64,000 nucleotides of DNA, taken from Bacteroidota bacterium. GTDB lineage: Bacteria; Bacteroidota; Rhodothermia; Rhodothermales; JANQRZ01. Shown one piece after another: positions 1-8,158 of the stretch. The notes under the pieces are model-generated. The model was not told the origin of the DNA. It saw nothing but the letters and a program-made list of their open reading frames with translations, and did no database searches. The stretch lies in assembly GCA_038746285.1 (NCBI GenBank), contig JBCDKT010000005.1, positions 1-64,000 on the forward strand, written 5' to 3'. Every line of letters begins with the position of its first letter. Position 1 is the stretch's first letter. The position numbers and the translations under genes were made by a program.

Positions 1-23
1 GATTGTTGCCTCACTCTCATGTC

Positions 24-101
24 ATGCCCGCGCAGGCGGGCATCCATCAGGCGGCGGCGCTTCACACAGGGGGGTGCATGGGTCCCCGCCTACGCGGGGA
101 C
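24..101. repeat. Two short palindromes in the left-edge intergenic region
   Basis: Two perfect 8-bp inverted repeats with 4-nt loops lie here: ATGCCCGC/GCGGGCAT at 24-43 and GTCCCCGC/GCGGGGAC at 82-101. Palindromes of this style are common dispersed intergenic repeats in bacteria. The rest of 1-432 shows no convincing gene; a promoter for the gene at 433 must lie there but I cannot point to it. Confidence 0.6.
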
Positions 102-432
102 GACCTCGTGTAGGTGAGACACTATCCTGAAGAACTGGTATGAGAGCGCCATCGCAGGAGCCAAGGGGCAGTTAGTTGTGTGAACGCCTACTCCTACCAG
201 CTCTGAAACAGGCTGCTGGCGCTGGGAGCGCAGCGAACGCAAGACGGACAGGGGGTCTACGCTGCCTTGCCCGTCCCGCGCAGCGAGGCTAGATTAGCGG
301 CTTTCGCCAACAATCGAGGAGACAACCCGGTCGTTCGTTACTTCGCGGCAGGGCGGCCCCCCACGCTGCCCCTGCGCGTGCCTGCTTCCCCGCCCGCTTC
401 GGCGCTGCCCGCCGCGGCCCTGCGAACGACCG

Positions 433-3400
433 ATGCCTCGCCGACTCTTCCTGCTCCTCGCTCTGCTCGCGGGCGCGCCCGCGCTCGCGCAGGTGCCGGA
501 CGGCGATCTCCGGGGGGGGGACCTCGGCGCGTTCCGCGACACGCTCGACCTCCGGCAGCCGCTCGCGCTTCGTCCGTTCGTCCTCCCCGGCTCGCTCACA
601 CTCCGGCTCGACGGCATCGCGCTCGACACGACGCAGTACGCCCTCGACACCCGTACGGGCAGGCTCCTCCTCAGGCTAGACCCGCGCCCGAAGGTCTCGT
701 CGACGCTCGTCGCGGTCTACCGGACGCTCCCGCTCGCGGCGTTCGACGGGCCCATCGCCCGGCGGCGGATCGGGGAGACTGACACGCTCGGGCGGCGGCG
801 CGTCGTGGAGGCGGAGCGCGCCGAGGCCGACGAGCCGCTCTTCGGCGCGCCGCCCCGGCTGCGGCGGCGGGGGTCGATCTCGCGCGGCATCGTGGCCGGC
901 AACCGGCGCGACGTGTCGATCGAGTCGGGGCTCAGGATGGAACTCTCGGGCGAGGTCGCCGACGGGGTCGAGGTCCAGGCCGTCCTCACGGACGAGAACA
1001 CGCCGATCCAGCCCGAGGGCACCACACAGCGGCTCTCCGACTTCGACCGGGTCTACGTGCAGCTTGACACGCGGCGCGGCCAGGCCCGCCTCGGCGACAT
1101 CGACCTCGCCTTCACCGGGACGGAGTTCGCGCCCTACGTCCGCAAGCTCCAGGGAGCAGCCGTCACCGCGAACGCGCCGGCGCTCTTCAGCGGCACGCTT
1201 GCCGGGGCGACGGCGACGGTCGCGGGCGCGACGGCGCGCGGCCTCTTCCAGAGCCAGGACATCCTCGCCCTCGAGGGCGTCCAGGGGCCGTACCGGCTCG
1301 TCGGGCGCGAAGGCGAGCAATTTATTATCGTTATCGCGGGCTCCGAGCGGGTCTACCTCGACGGGCAACTCCTGACGCGCGGCGAGGCGAGCGACTACGT
1401 GATCGACTACGCGACGGGCGAGGTCACCTTCACGCCGCGCCGACTGGTCACCGCCGAGCGCCGGATCACGGTCGACTTCGAGTACACCACGAGCGAGTTC
1501 ACGCGGACGGTCGTCGGGACCGAGGCCGAGGCCCGGCTGTGGGCACGCGCCGACGGGACCGAGCGCCTCCGCATCCGGGGCACGCTCCTGCGCGAGTCCG
1601 ACGGGGCCGCCTTCGCCGACGAACTCGGGCTGACCGAGGCCGACCTCGACCTGATCGGAGCCTCCGGGCTCGGCCCCGCCGTCCGCTCCGGGGCCGAGCC
1701 GGTGCCGTTCGACCCCGAGAGCCCGTTCGTCCTCTACGCCCGTCAGGACACGGTCTTCGCCGGACAAACCGTCTCGATCTTCGTCCCCGCCACGGCCGAG
1801 GCCGACTCGGTCTTCCGCGTCCGCTTCTCGCGCGTCGAGGTCGGGGCGGGCGACTACCGCCGGGCGGGCCGCGCCGTCAACGGCATCCTCTACGAGTGGG
1901 TCGGCCCTGGCGCGGGCGACTACGTCCCGCTCCGCCTCCTCCCCAAGCCGACGCTCCAGCAGGTCCTCGACCTCCAGGTGAGCGCCGAGCCCGTCGCCGG
2001 CCTCGAACTCTTCGGCGAGATCGCGCGGTCCACGAACGACGCCAACCGCCTCGACGTTGCCGGCGGCGCGGGCGGCAGCGCCGGCTACGGCGGGCTGCGG
2101 CTTCGGCCAACGCCGCTCCGGTTCGGGAGCCTCGACGCGGGCACGCTCTCGGCCGAAGTCGTCGGCCGGCTCCGGGGTGAGACCTTCCAGCCGCTGAGCC
2201 GGATCCGGCCGGTCGAGTTCAACCGAACGTGGAACGTGGCGCAGGCCGGCGCGGGGTTCACAGGCATCGACACCCTCGCCGAGTCAACCGCCGAGGGGGT
2301 TGTCCGCTGGGCGAGCGGCGAGGCGACGCACCTCCAGGTCGAGGCCGGGCAGATCGAGATCGGGGACCTGTTCGACGGGCAGCGCGGCGGCCTCGACGCC
2401 GCGTTCCGGCGCGAGCGGTGGCCCGGCCTCAGCTACCGGCTCGACGTCGTCGATTCGGAGAACGGCTTCGCTGGCGAGGAGGGCCGGTGGCTCCGCCAGC
2501 TCGGCCGGCTCGACTACCGGCTCCTCGGCGACCGGCTCGTGCCCTTCGTCGAGGTCGAGCAGGAGCGGCGCGACCAGCGGGCGCTCGGGACGGACAGCCT
2601 CGTGGTCGAGGCGCTCGCCTTCGCCGAAGTCCGCCCCGGGCTGGGCTGGACGAGCTCGACGCTCACCGCCGCCGCGTCGGTCGAGTGGCGCGACGAGGAG
2701 CAGCCGCTCGCCGGAGCCTTCGCGGACGCCGCCACCGTCACGACCGTCCAGACCGACCTCCGCTACCGCCCGTCGGCGACCTACACGACCGAGGCGCAGG
2801 TCGCCTACCGCCTCCGCAACGCGACCGAGGCGTTCGAGGAGACTGGCTTCGGCGACAACGAGAGCCTCGTCCTGCGCTGGACCAACCGCTGGACCCCGCT
2901 CGCCCGCGCCGTCGAACTGAACACGGTCTACGAAGCCCAGACCGAACGCTCGCCGGTGCTCCAGGAAATCTACCTCCTCGTCGGGCCCGAGCTTGGTGAG
3001 TTCGTCTGGGAGGACGCCAACGGCGACGGCGTGCAGCAGCTCGATGAGTTCCGCGAGGAGATCACCCCACTCGAAGGCCAGTACGCCCGCACCTTCGTCC
3101 CCGGCGACGACCTCATCCCGACGATCGGCGTGCAGGGCCGCCTCCGCCTCCGCCTCGACCCGGCCCGCCTGTTCGGTGACGACGCCTCGGGGTGGCAGCG
3201 CGCGCTCGCCAGGGTCTCGTCGCTCACCACGCTCGACGTGCAGGAGAAGAGCGAGGAGCCCGACCTGGCGCGCGTCTACCTCCTCAACCCCGGCGTGCTC
3301 CAGGACGAAGCCACGACGCTGGGCGGGCGCTTCCGCATCGGGCAGGAGTTCGCTTTTTTCCGGGGCGATCCGCGCTGGAGCGGGCGCCTCTTCGGCCAGC

Positions 3401-3981
3401 ACCTCCGCAGCACGAACCGCCTCGCGACGGGCCTGGAGCGGCGGCGCATCCAGCTCGTCGAGGCCGAGGCGCGGGCCGTCCTCTTCGGGCCGCTCAGCGG
3501 CGAGCTGCGCGGCGCGGCCGAGCGCAACGCGTCCGGCAGCCCCTTCGCCTCGCGCCGGTTCGACATCCGGGGCGTCGAGGTCGAGCCGGAGGCGACGTGG
3601 CGGTTCGGGCAGGCCGTCTCCCTCTCGGCCGGCGTGCGCTACGCCCGCAACCGCGACGCCGAAGCAAGCGCTTCGGGCGACGACCTCACGGCTCGCATCC
3701 TCGTCCTTCCCCTGCGCGCCCGCTTCGCCGTCGCGGGCCGGCTCCAACTCCTGCTCCAGGGCGAGCGCGCCGACGTCCGCCTCGATGGGGACGCGACCGC
3801 CGGGCAGGCCGCATTCGAACTCACCGAGCGCCGGGGCGACGGCACCTCGTACCTGTGGAGCGCGAGCGGGCAGTACACCCTCAACCGCTTCCTGCGGGCG
3901 GGCCTGAACTACGAGGGCCGCGCGCCGAGCGAGGCCCCCGTCGTCCACAACGTCCGCGTCCAACTCAGCGCCGTGTTCTGA
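433..3981 (+). CDS. Large outer-membrane beta-barrel protein of unknown function
   Basis: 1182 residues. The start gives a clean signal peptide (MPRRLFLLLALLAGAPALAQ, cleavage after about residue 20). The middle (about 285-335) carries a segment reading GPYRLVGREGEQFIIV, then GSERVYLDG and DYVIDYATGEVTFTPR. I recall this pattern from very large cell-surface proteins of Bacteroidota and Gemmatimonadota, including SprA-like ones. Around residue 860 there is an EF-hand-like calcium loop (DANGDGVQQLDEF). From about residue 550 on, alternating polar/hydrophobic strands dominate, and the chain ends in ...LSAVF; a terminal Phe is typical of outer-membrane barrels. I infer an outer-membrane barrel with a periplasmic or extracellular N-terminal part. 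It is about half the length of SprA, so I do not call it the type IX translocon. It stands alone and converges on the PIN toxin gene 12 bp away. Confidence 0.75.
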   Translation: MPRRLFLLLALLAGAPALAQVPDGDLRGGDLGAFRDTLDLRQPLALRPFVLPGSLTLRLDGIALDTTQYALDTRTGRLLLRLDPRPKVSSTLVAVYRTLPLAAFDGPIARRRIGETDTLGRRRVVEAERAEADEPLFGAPPRLRRRGSISRGIVAGNRRDVSIESGLRMELSGEVADGVEVQAVLTDENTPIQPEGTTQRLSDFDRVYVQLDTRRGQARLGDIDLAFTGTEFAPYVRKLQGAAVTANAPALFSGTLAGATATVAGATARGLFQSQDILALEGVQGPYRLVGREGEQFIIVIAGSERVYLDGQLLTRGEASDYVIDYATGEVTFTPRRLVTAERRITVDFEYTTSEFTRTVVGTEAEARLWARADGTERLRIRGTLLRESDGAAFADELGLTEADLDLIGASGLGPAVRSGAEPVPFDPESPFVLYARQDTVFAGQTVSIFVPATAEADSVFRVRFSRVEVGAGDYRRAGRAVNGILYEWVGPGAGDYVPLRLLPKPTLQQVLDLQVSAEPVAGLELFGEIARSTNDANRLDVAGGAGGSAGYGGLRLRPTPLRFGSLDAGTLSAEVVGRLRGETFQPLSRIRPVEFNRTWNVAQAGAGFTGIDTLAESTAEGVVRWASGEATHLQVEAGQIEIGDLFDGQRGGLDAAFRRERWPGLSYRLDVVDSENGFAGEEGRWLRQLGRLDYRLLGDRLVPFVEVEQERRDQRALGTDSLVVEALAFAEVRPGLGWTSSTLTAAASVEWRDEEQPLAGAFADAATVTTVQTDLRYRPSATYTTEAQVAYRLRNATEAFEETGFGDNESLVLRWTNRWTPLARAVELNTVYEAQTERSPVLQEIYLLVGPELGEFVWEDANGDGVQQLDEFREEITPLEGQYARTFVPGDDLIPTIGVQGRLRLRLDPARLFGDDASGWQRALARVSSLTTLDVQEKSEEPDLARVYLLNPGVLQDEATTLGGRFRIGQEFAFFRGDPRWSGRLFGQHLRSTNRLATGLERRRIQLVEAEARAVLFGPLSGELRGAAERNASGSPFASRRFDIRGVEVEPEATWRFGQAVSLSAGVRYARNRDAEASASGDDLTARILVLPLRARFAVAGRLQLLLQGERADVRLDGDATAGQAAFELTERRGDGTSYLWSASGQYTLNRFLRAGLNYEGRAPSEAPVVHNVRVQLSAVF

Positions 3982-3993
3982 GCGCGGCCGGGG

Positions 3994-4416
3994 CTACGCC
4001 TGCGTTTCCATCCAGTCCAAGAAGTCGCGCGGGATCAGAATAGGAATGCCGCGGAAGGGATGCAGCACGAGCAGGTCGTCATCGCCAGTGACGATGCAAT
4101 CAGCGTTGCCGCTCAGCGCCAGTTCCAGCAGCCGGTCGTCGTCTGAGTCGCGGCAAACCTGGATCGTCTCTGTGACCTGCACGACGGTAGCCCTTCGCAC
4201 GAAGAGACCCAAAAAGCGCTCGCGCGTAGCGGCGGAAATGTAGCGGTCGAACTTCTCGCGGCGGAGCACGGCGACGACCTCGTTCAGCGACTCCTCGGAA
4301 ACCAGCAGAACGCCTCCACCGAGCACGCTGCGAAGTGCCTGAAACGGGACCGACTGCTCAAATAAGGCTGCGCTAATGAGAACGTTCGTGTCGAAGACAA
4401 CCCGCACGCTACTCAC
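3994..4416 (-). CDS. PIN-domain toxin (VapC-like ribonuclease), second gene of a TA pair
   Basis: 140 residues, the usual size of a PIN_3-type toxin (COG1569-like). The acidic site is visible: D9 in VVFDTNVLIS, glutamates at 41-46 (SEESLNEV), the run D90-S-D92-D93-D94 before RLLELAL, and D112 in VTGDDDLL. Family knowledge predicts a Mg-dependent endoribonuclease that cuts RNA and is neutralised by the small protein encoded just upstream. The start overlaps the antitoxin stop by 8 bp, so the pair is translationally coupled. All expected acidic residues are present, so it looks active. Cellular target unknown. Confidence 0.85.
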   Translation of the reverse strand: MSSVRVVFDTNVLISAALFEQSVPFQALRSVLGGGVLLVSEESLNEVVAVLRREKFDRYISAATRERFLGLFVRRATVVQVTETIQVCRDSDDDRLLELALSGNADCIVTGDDDLLVLHPFRGIPILIPRDFLDWMETQA

Positions 4417-4645
4417 TCAGAATCTCAGCTAGAAGCTCCGGCGTGAGGCCATTCTGCTGCGCCTCGCGACTCATCCTGCGCATGATGTCTTCGAGCGACG
4501 CCTCCGGGGTCGTCTTCCCGGTAAGCTGCAAACTGATGAGCAGGTCCATCCTGCGGCGGTCCTGCTCGGAGGCAGACTCGTACAAGCGGGCCGCCTCGGG
4601 CGAGACGCGAATGATGATCTCTTGCGTTTCCAAGTTGTACCTCAC
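4409..4645 (-). CDS. Antitoxin-like partner of the PIN toxin
   Basis: 78 residues with a GTG start. The N-terminus (NLETQEIIIRVSPEAARLYE) resembles short strand-helix antitoxins that bind DNA as ribbon-helix-helix dimers, but I cannot assign a family with certainty. The C-terminal half is acidic and helical (LEDIMRRMSREAQ, LTPELLAEILSE), as expected for a toxin-wrapping tail. The gene precedes and overlaps the PIN toxin, the normal antitoxin-toxin order. Autoregulation of the pair is likely by analogy; no operator palindrome is obvious in 4646-4706. Confidence 0.7.
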   Translation of the reverse strand: MRYNLETQEIIIRVSPEAARLYESASEQDRRRMDLLISLQLTGKTTPEASLEDIMRRMSREAQQNGLTPELLAEILSE

Positions 4646-4706
4646 ACGGGACCGACTCTAGCCTTCTACCGGCCGAGAGACGTTCTGATTCCGTGGCGGA
4701 TTCCGG

Positions 4707-5648
4707 CTAGCGCCCTTGCACGACGAGGCGGCGCGTGGCCTGGGTGTCGGAGCCGCTGGCGCGGATGACGTAGAGGCCGGAGGTCAGGCTGCGCACGTCG
4801 AGCGAGAACGGGTGGACACCGGCTGCGAGCGCGCCCCGGTGCACCGTCTCCACGCGGCGGCCGAGGATGTCGAACACGTCTATCTGGACCGCCTGCGCCT
4901 GGTCGAGCGAGAGCCGGAAGGCGGAGCGCGAGGTCGCCGGGTTCGGGGCCGGCGCGTCGAGCGCGAACCGGGCTGCCGCAACGGTCTCCTCGTTCGAGAC
5001 CGTGTTGAGGAGCGTGAAGGTGAACGTCCCGAGCGCCGCCAGTTCGTCGCCCACCACGAACGGCGGCTCCTCGATGCGGAAGATCGGCTCGGCCGGGTTC
5101 GTGTCCTGGTTCGGCGAGGTGTAGTTCGCCCCGCTGTCCGTACCTGCGTCGTAGGCGTAGAGTGCCACGCTCACCTCCTCGAACCAAGTGCCGTCGTCCC
5201 GGAGATCAAAGCCGCTGACGCCGACGAACCAGTCCGGGCTGGGCGCGACCATCGTGACGAGCGAGACGAGCGCGTGGTCCTCGGTCACGTCGAACGTCGT
5301 CGAGACCGAGCCGGGCGAGAGCGCGATGCCGCCGCCGGAGACTACAGAGAGTGCCGTGCCGTCGCCGACGAGCCCGCTCACTTCGCCTCGAAGCTGCGAC
5401 GTGCCGCCGGTCTCGGCCATCTGCTCGATCCCCGGCGAGGCGAGGCCACCGACCTCCCAGAGCGAAGCGTCCGCGCTGTGGGCCGCGCCGATCAGCGGCG
5501 AGTAGTGCGGGTCCGGCGGGAAGCCGTCGGGGTGCGTGTCGGCGCTCCAGACGCTCTCGAAGGTGACGCGGTAGGTCGCCGTGCTTTGGGCCTGGGCGAA
5601 GGCCGGAGCGAGCATCAGCAGGGGCAGGGCGTAGCGAAGAAAGCGCAT
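4707..5648 (-). CDS. Secreted spondin-domain protein with T9SS-like sorting tail
   Basis: 313 residues from the ATG at 5648, chosen because it begins a signal peptide (MRFLRYALPLLMLAPAFAQAQ); the open frame upstream has no protein-like character. Residues 24-230 look like a Spondin_N domain: YRVTFESVWSADTHP, then HYSPLIGAAHS, ASLWEVGGLASPGIEQMAE and the later block DLRDDGTWFEE. Residues about 238-313 form a type IX-secretion C-terminal sorting domain (PAPNPATSRS, VFDILGRRVET, LTSGLYVIRASG, ATRRLVVQG). In this phylum such tails direct passage across the outer membrane and surface anchoring or release. The spondin fold often binds matrix or metal, but the substrate is unknown. It is divergent from the photolyase gene, with 168 bp between them. 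Confidence 0.82.
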   Translation of the reverse strand: MRFLRYALPLLMLAPAFAQAQSTATYRVTFESVWSADTHPDGFPPDPHYSPLIGAAHSADASLWEVGGLASPGIEQMAETGGTSQLRGEVSGLVGDGTALSVVSGGGIALSPGSVSTTFDVTEDHALVSLVTMVAPSPDWFVGVSGFDLRDDGTWFEEVSVALYAYDAGTDSGANYTSPNQDTNPAEPIFRIEEPPFVVGDELAALGTFTFTLLNTVSNEETVAAARFALDAPAPNPATSRSAFRLSLDQAQAVQIDVFDILGRRVETVHRGALAAGVHPFSLDVRSLTSGLYVIRASGSDTQATRRLVVQGR

Positions 5649-5816
5649 AGTGCAAGCTGGAAACGAGTTACAGGTAGGCGCTTCACGCGCGGCCCTGGCG
5701 TGGGTTCCGCCGCACGTCCGATGTGATGGTCTCGTGACAGGTCTGCGCTGCGCGGTTAGCGAACTCCGCGCCTCCACTCACCGTTAGCACTCTCCACGTC
5801 TCCCCTCCGCGTACTC

Positions 5817-7403
5817 ATGGCTACTGTCCTCTGGTGGGTCAAAAGCGACTTTCGCCTCGCCGACAACCCGGCGCTCACCGCCGCCCTCAACTCGGGCTCC
5901 ACCGTCCTCCCCGTCTACCTCTTCGAGCCGGCCGTCCTCCGAGCCGAAGAGACGAGCGGCTTCCACGTCGCCGCCTGGGTCGAGGCCCTCGGCGACCTCC
6001 GCGGCCGGCTCCGGCCGCACAGCGCCGACGTGCTTGCGCTCCACGCCGACGCCGTCGAAGCGTTCGGCAGACTGCGCGAGGCCGTACCGTTCGAGGCCAT
6101 CTACTCCCACGAGGAGATCGGGAGCGCGGTGACGTTCGCGCGCGACCACGCCGTCGGCGACTGGTGCCGCGCCGAGGGCGTGGCCTGGCACGAGCACAGG
6201 CAGACCGGCGTCTTCCGCGGCGGGATCGACCGCAACACGCGGGGCCGGCGGTGGCGGCAGTTCACGGCGGCCGGCCCGCTTCCCGCGCCCGACGGTACCG
6301 CCCTCGCCCGCGTCCGCGTGCCCGAGGCGGCGCACGCCCTTCAGCCACCGGAGGGCGCACGTCCGACCGTCGAAGCCTTCGGGCACCGGCTGACCGACGC
6401 GCAGCGCGACCTCCGCCAGCCGGTCAGCGAGACGGCCGCCGAGGCGACCCTGTCCTCGTTCCTGACCGAGCGTGGGGTCTGCTACTCCGGCGGCATCTCC
6501 TCGCCGAACGACGCCTTCGTGTGCGGGTCGCGCCTCTCGGTCCACCTCGCGTGGGGAACGCTGACCGGACGCCAAGCCTACGCCGCGACCGAGGCCCGGC
6601 AAGCCGAGTTGAAGGACCAGCCTAGCGAAGAGGCGAAGCAATGGCGCAAGTCGCTCCGCTCGTTCAAGAGCCGGCTCCACTGGCGCGACCACTTCGCGCA
6701 GCGCCTCGAGACGGAGCCGCAGATGGAGCACGCTCCGCTCAACGCCGCCTACGCTGCCCTCCCCACGCCCGGCGACGAGCACCTGGAGGCGTGGCTTGCC
6801 GGAGCGACGGGCTGGCCGCTCGTCGACGCCTGTATGCGCTGCGTGGCCGAGACCGGCTTCCTCAACTTCCGCATGCGGGCTTTCGTGACGAGCGCCGCCG
6901 TCCACTCGCTCCGCATCGACTGGCGGAAGACGCTCTACCCGATGGCCCGGCGCTGGGCCGACTACGCCCCCGGCATCCACATCTCGCAGACCCAGATGCA
7001 GGCGGGCGTCGTCGGGATCAACCAGCTCCGCGTCTACTCCCCCGACAAGCAGCTCGCCGACCACGACGCCGACGCGGTCTTCGTCAAGCGGTGGGTACCG
7101 GAACTGCGCGACGCGCCGGCTGAGGCGATCCTGAACCACCACCTGGACCCCGTCGCGGGCTACCCGGCACCGCTCGCCGACTGGCGCGAAAGCTCGAAGG
7201 CGATGCGGGCGGACTACTACGCCATCAAGCGGCTGCCCGAGACGCGGGCGCTCGCCGAGCAGGTTTACGAGCGGCACGGCTCGCGGCGTGCGCCCGGGTC
7301 ACGGACGTGGAAGTCGAACACGCCGAAGAAGGCCCGCAAGACGGGCACCCGGAAACCGGAGAAAGCCCCGAAGCCGGCTCCGCTCTTCGACGGACAGGAG
7401 TGA
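5817..7403 (+). CDS. Photolyase/cryptochrome family FAD protein
   Basis: 528 residues. Residues 1-200 are the N-terminal alpha/beta antenna domain (VLWWVKSDFRLADNPAL), and 270-490 the FAD-binding helical domain (WPLVDACMRC, FLNFRMRAF, IDWRKTLYPMARRWADYAPG, FVKRWVPEL). In classical class I photolyases the stretch after the FAD region reads WQW.AG.G.D, including an Asn near flavin N5. Here it reads ISQTQMQAGVVGINQLR, a known but less studied subgroup often labelled only FAD-binding protein. It may repair DNA or act as a blue-light sensor; the sequence does not decide. The last 40 residues are Lys/Arg/Pro-rich and probably disordered, possibly DNA-binding. The start codon gives the conserved first strand at once. 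Confidence 0.88.
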   Translation: MATVLWWVKSDFRLADNPALTAALNSGSTVLPVYLFEPAVLRAEETSGFHVAAWVEALGDLRGRLRPHSADVLALHADAVEAFGRLREAVPFEAIYSHEEIGSAVTFARDHAVGDWCRAEGVAWHEHRQTGVFRGGIDRNTRGRRWRQFTAAGPLPAPDGTALARVRVPEAAHALQPPEGARPTVEAFGHRLTDAQRDLRQPVSETAAEATLSSFLTERGVCYSGGISSPNDAFVCGSRLSVHLAWGTLTGRQAYAATEARQAELKDQPSEEAKQWRKSLRSFKSRLHWRDHFAQRLETEPQMEHAPLNAAYAALPTPGDEHLEAWLAGATGWPLVDACMRCVAETGFLNFRMRAFVTSAAVHSLRIDWRKTLYPMARRWADYAPGIHISQTQMQAGVVGINQLRVYSPDKQLADHDADAVFVKRWVPELRDAPAEAILNHHLDPVAGYPAPLADWRESSKAMRADYYAIKRLPETRALAEQVYERHGSRRAPGSRTWKSNTPKKARKTGTRKPEKAPKPAPLFDGQE

Positions 7404-7419
7404 GGCCGTGCTCGGCCTC
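7402..7419 (+). terminator. Hairpin at the photolyase stop codon
   Basis: A perfect 7-bp stem (GAGGCCG/CGGCCTC) with a TGCT loop starts within the stop codon of the photolyase gene. No T-run follows, so it may only stabilise the 3' end. Confidence 0.35.
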
Positions 7420-7459
7420 CGCACGCGGCGGCTGACTGACTACCGCGCCGCCTCGGGCG

Positions 7460-7594
7460 CTACGTGCTGTGCTGGCTGCCGTGGCGAGCGGCGAGGTCGT
7501 CAGCGAGGTCGTCGGCGAGCGTCTGGAGGCGGTCTTCGCGCTGCGCCACCAGGACGAGCGACAGCCCGCGCTGGGCGAGCGGCGGCGCACGCAC
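7460..7594 (-). pseudogene. Remnant of a short-chain dehydrogenase (SDR)
   Basis: On the minus strand, a frame from 7594 to a stop at 7460 translates to a 44-residue piece containing APPLAQRGLSLVLVAQREDR, then LQTLADDLA and AARHG. That is the beta2-alpha3 part of a short-chain dehydrogenase (usual form LA.RG..LVLVAR..DRL..LA..L). The GxxxGxG nucleotide loop before it and everything after it, including the YxxxK site, are missing, so only the N-terminal sixth of a gene survives. It lies in the otherwise empty 254-bp gap between the photolyase and the DUF2141 gene. Confidence 0.6.
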
Positions 7595-7657
7595 GTCCGG
7601 TACCTGCCGACGCGGCGGTAGCGACGGCCCAGGGACCGTATTTGAGCTGGTAACTGG

Positions 7658-8113
7658 TCATCCGTCTACCCTGACATCCAGCGTGAGCGTCTGGCCTGCG
7701 GCGAGGTCGAACCTCGCTTCCTCAAAACGAGGGGCGCGCATCCTCGGGCGCACGCCGTTCGAGACGCCCCAGTCCTCCTTTGGAACACCCAGGAAATTGG
7801 TGTCCACCTTGTCGTTGACATTGCGGTCGTGGAAGACCGACACGGCGTAGCTGCCAGGGGTGAGCGCGTCGAACTGGCACGTCACGCCGTCTGGGCTGGC
7901 CGCGTGTTCCTGAGCATGCAGAGCTGAGGCTCGGTCCATCGGAAAGCCGTCGTCCTGGTTGAAGAGCGCGCATCCGATCTCTCCTTCGTCAGAGGCGACG
8001 CCGGACACGGAGACGACGATGGTGCCGGTGGATGCGGCATCCTGGGCGGCGGCGGGGGCGCTCACCGCCACGAGGGCAGTGCTGAGCGCAGCCGTGCGGA
8101 CGAGTCGATTCAT
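7658..8113 (-). CDS. DUF2141 secreted protein
   Basis: 151 residues from the ATG at 8113, which opens a signal peptide (MNRLVRTAALSTALVAVSAPAAAQ). The body matches the DUF2141 pattern: an early strand (GTIVVSVSG), GCALFNQDDGFP, the block CQFDALTPGSYAVSVFHD, then NVNDKVDTNFLGVPKEDWGVSNG. It is a single beta-sandwich domain expected in the periplasm or outside. The function of the family is unknown. It lies 45 bp after the RND permease stop on the same strand and may be the last gene of the efflux operon. Confidence 0.82.
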   Translation of the reverse strand: MNRLVRTAALSTALVAVSAPAAAQDAASTGTIVVSVSGVASDEGEIGCALFNQDDGFPMDRASALHAQEHAASPDGVTCQFDALTPGSYAVSVFHDRNVNDKVDTNFLGVPKEDWGVSNGVRPRMRAPRFEEARFDLAAGQTLTLDVRVDG

Positions 8114-8158
8114 GGTTCGGTGTGGGTTGGTGAACGAGAAAGGCAACAGCGAATGGGC

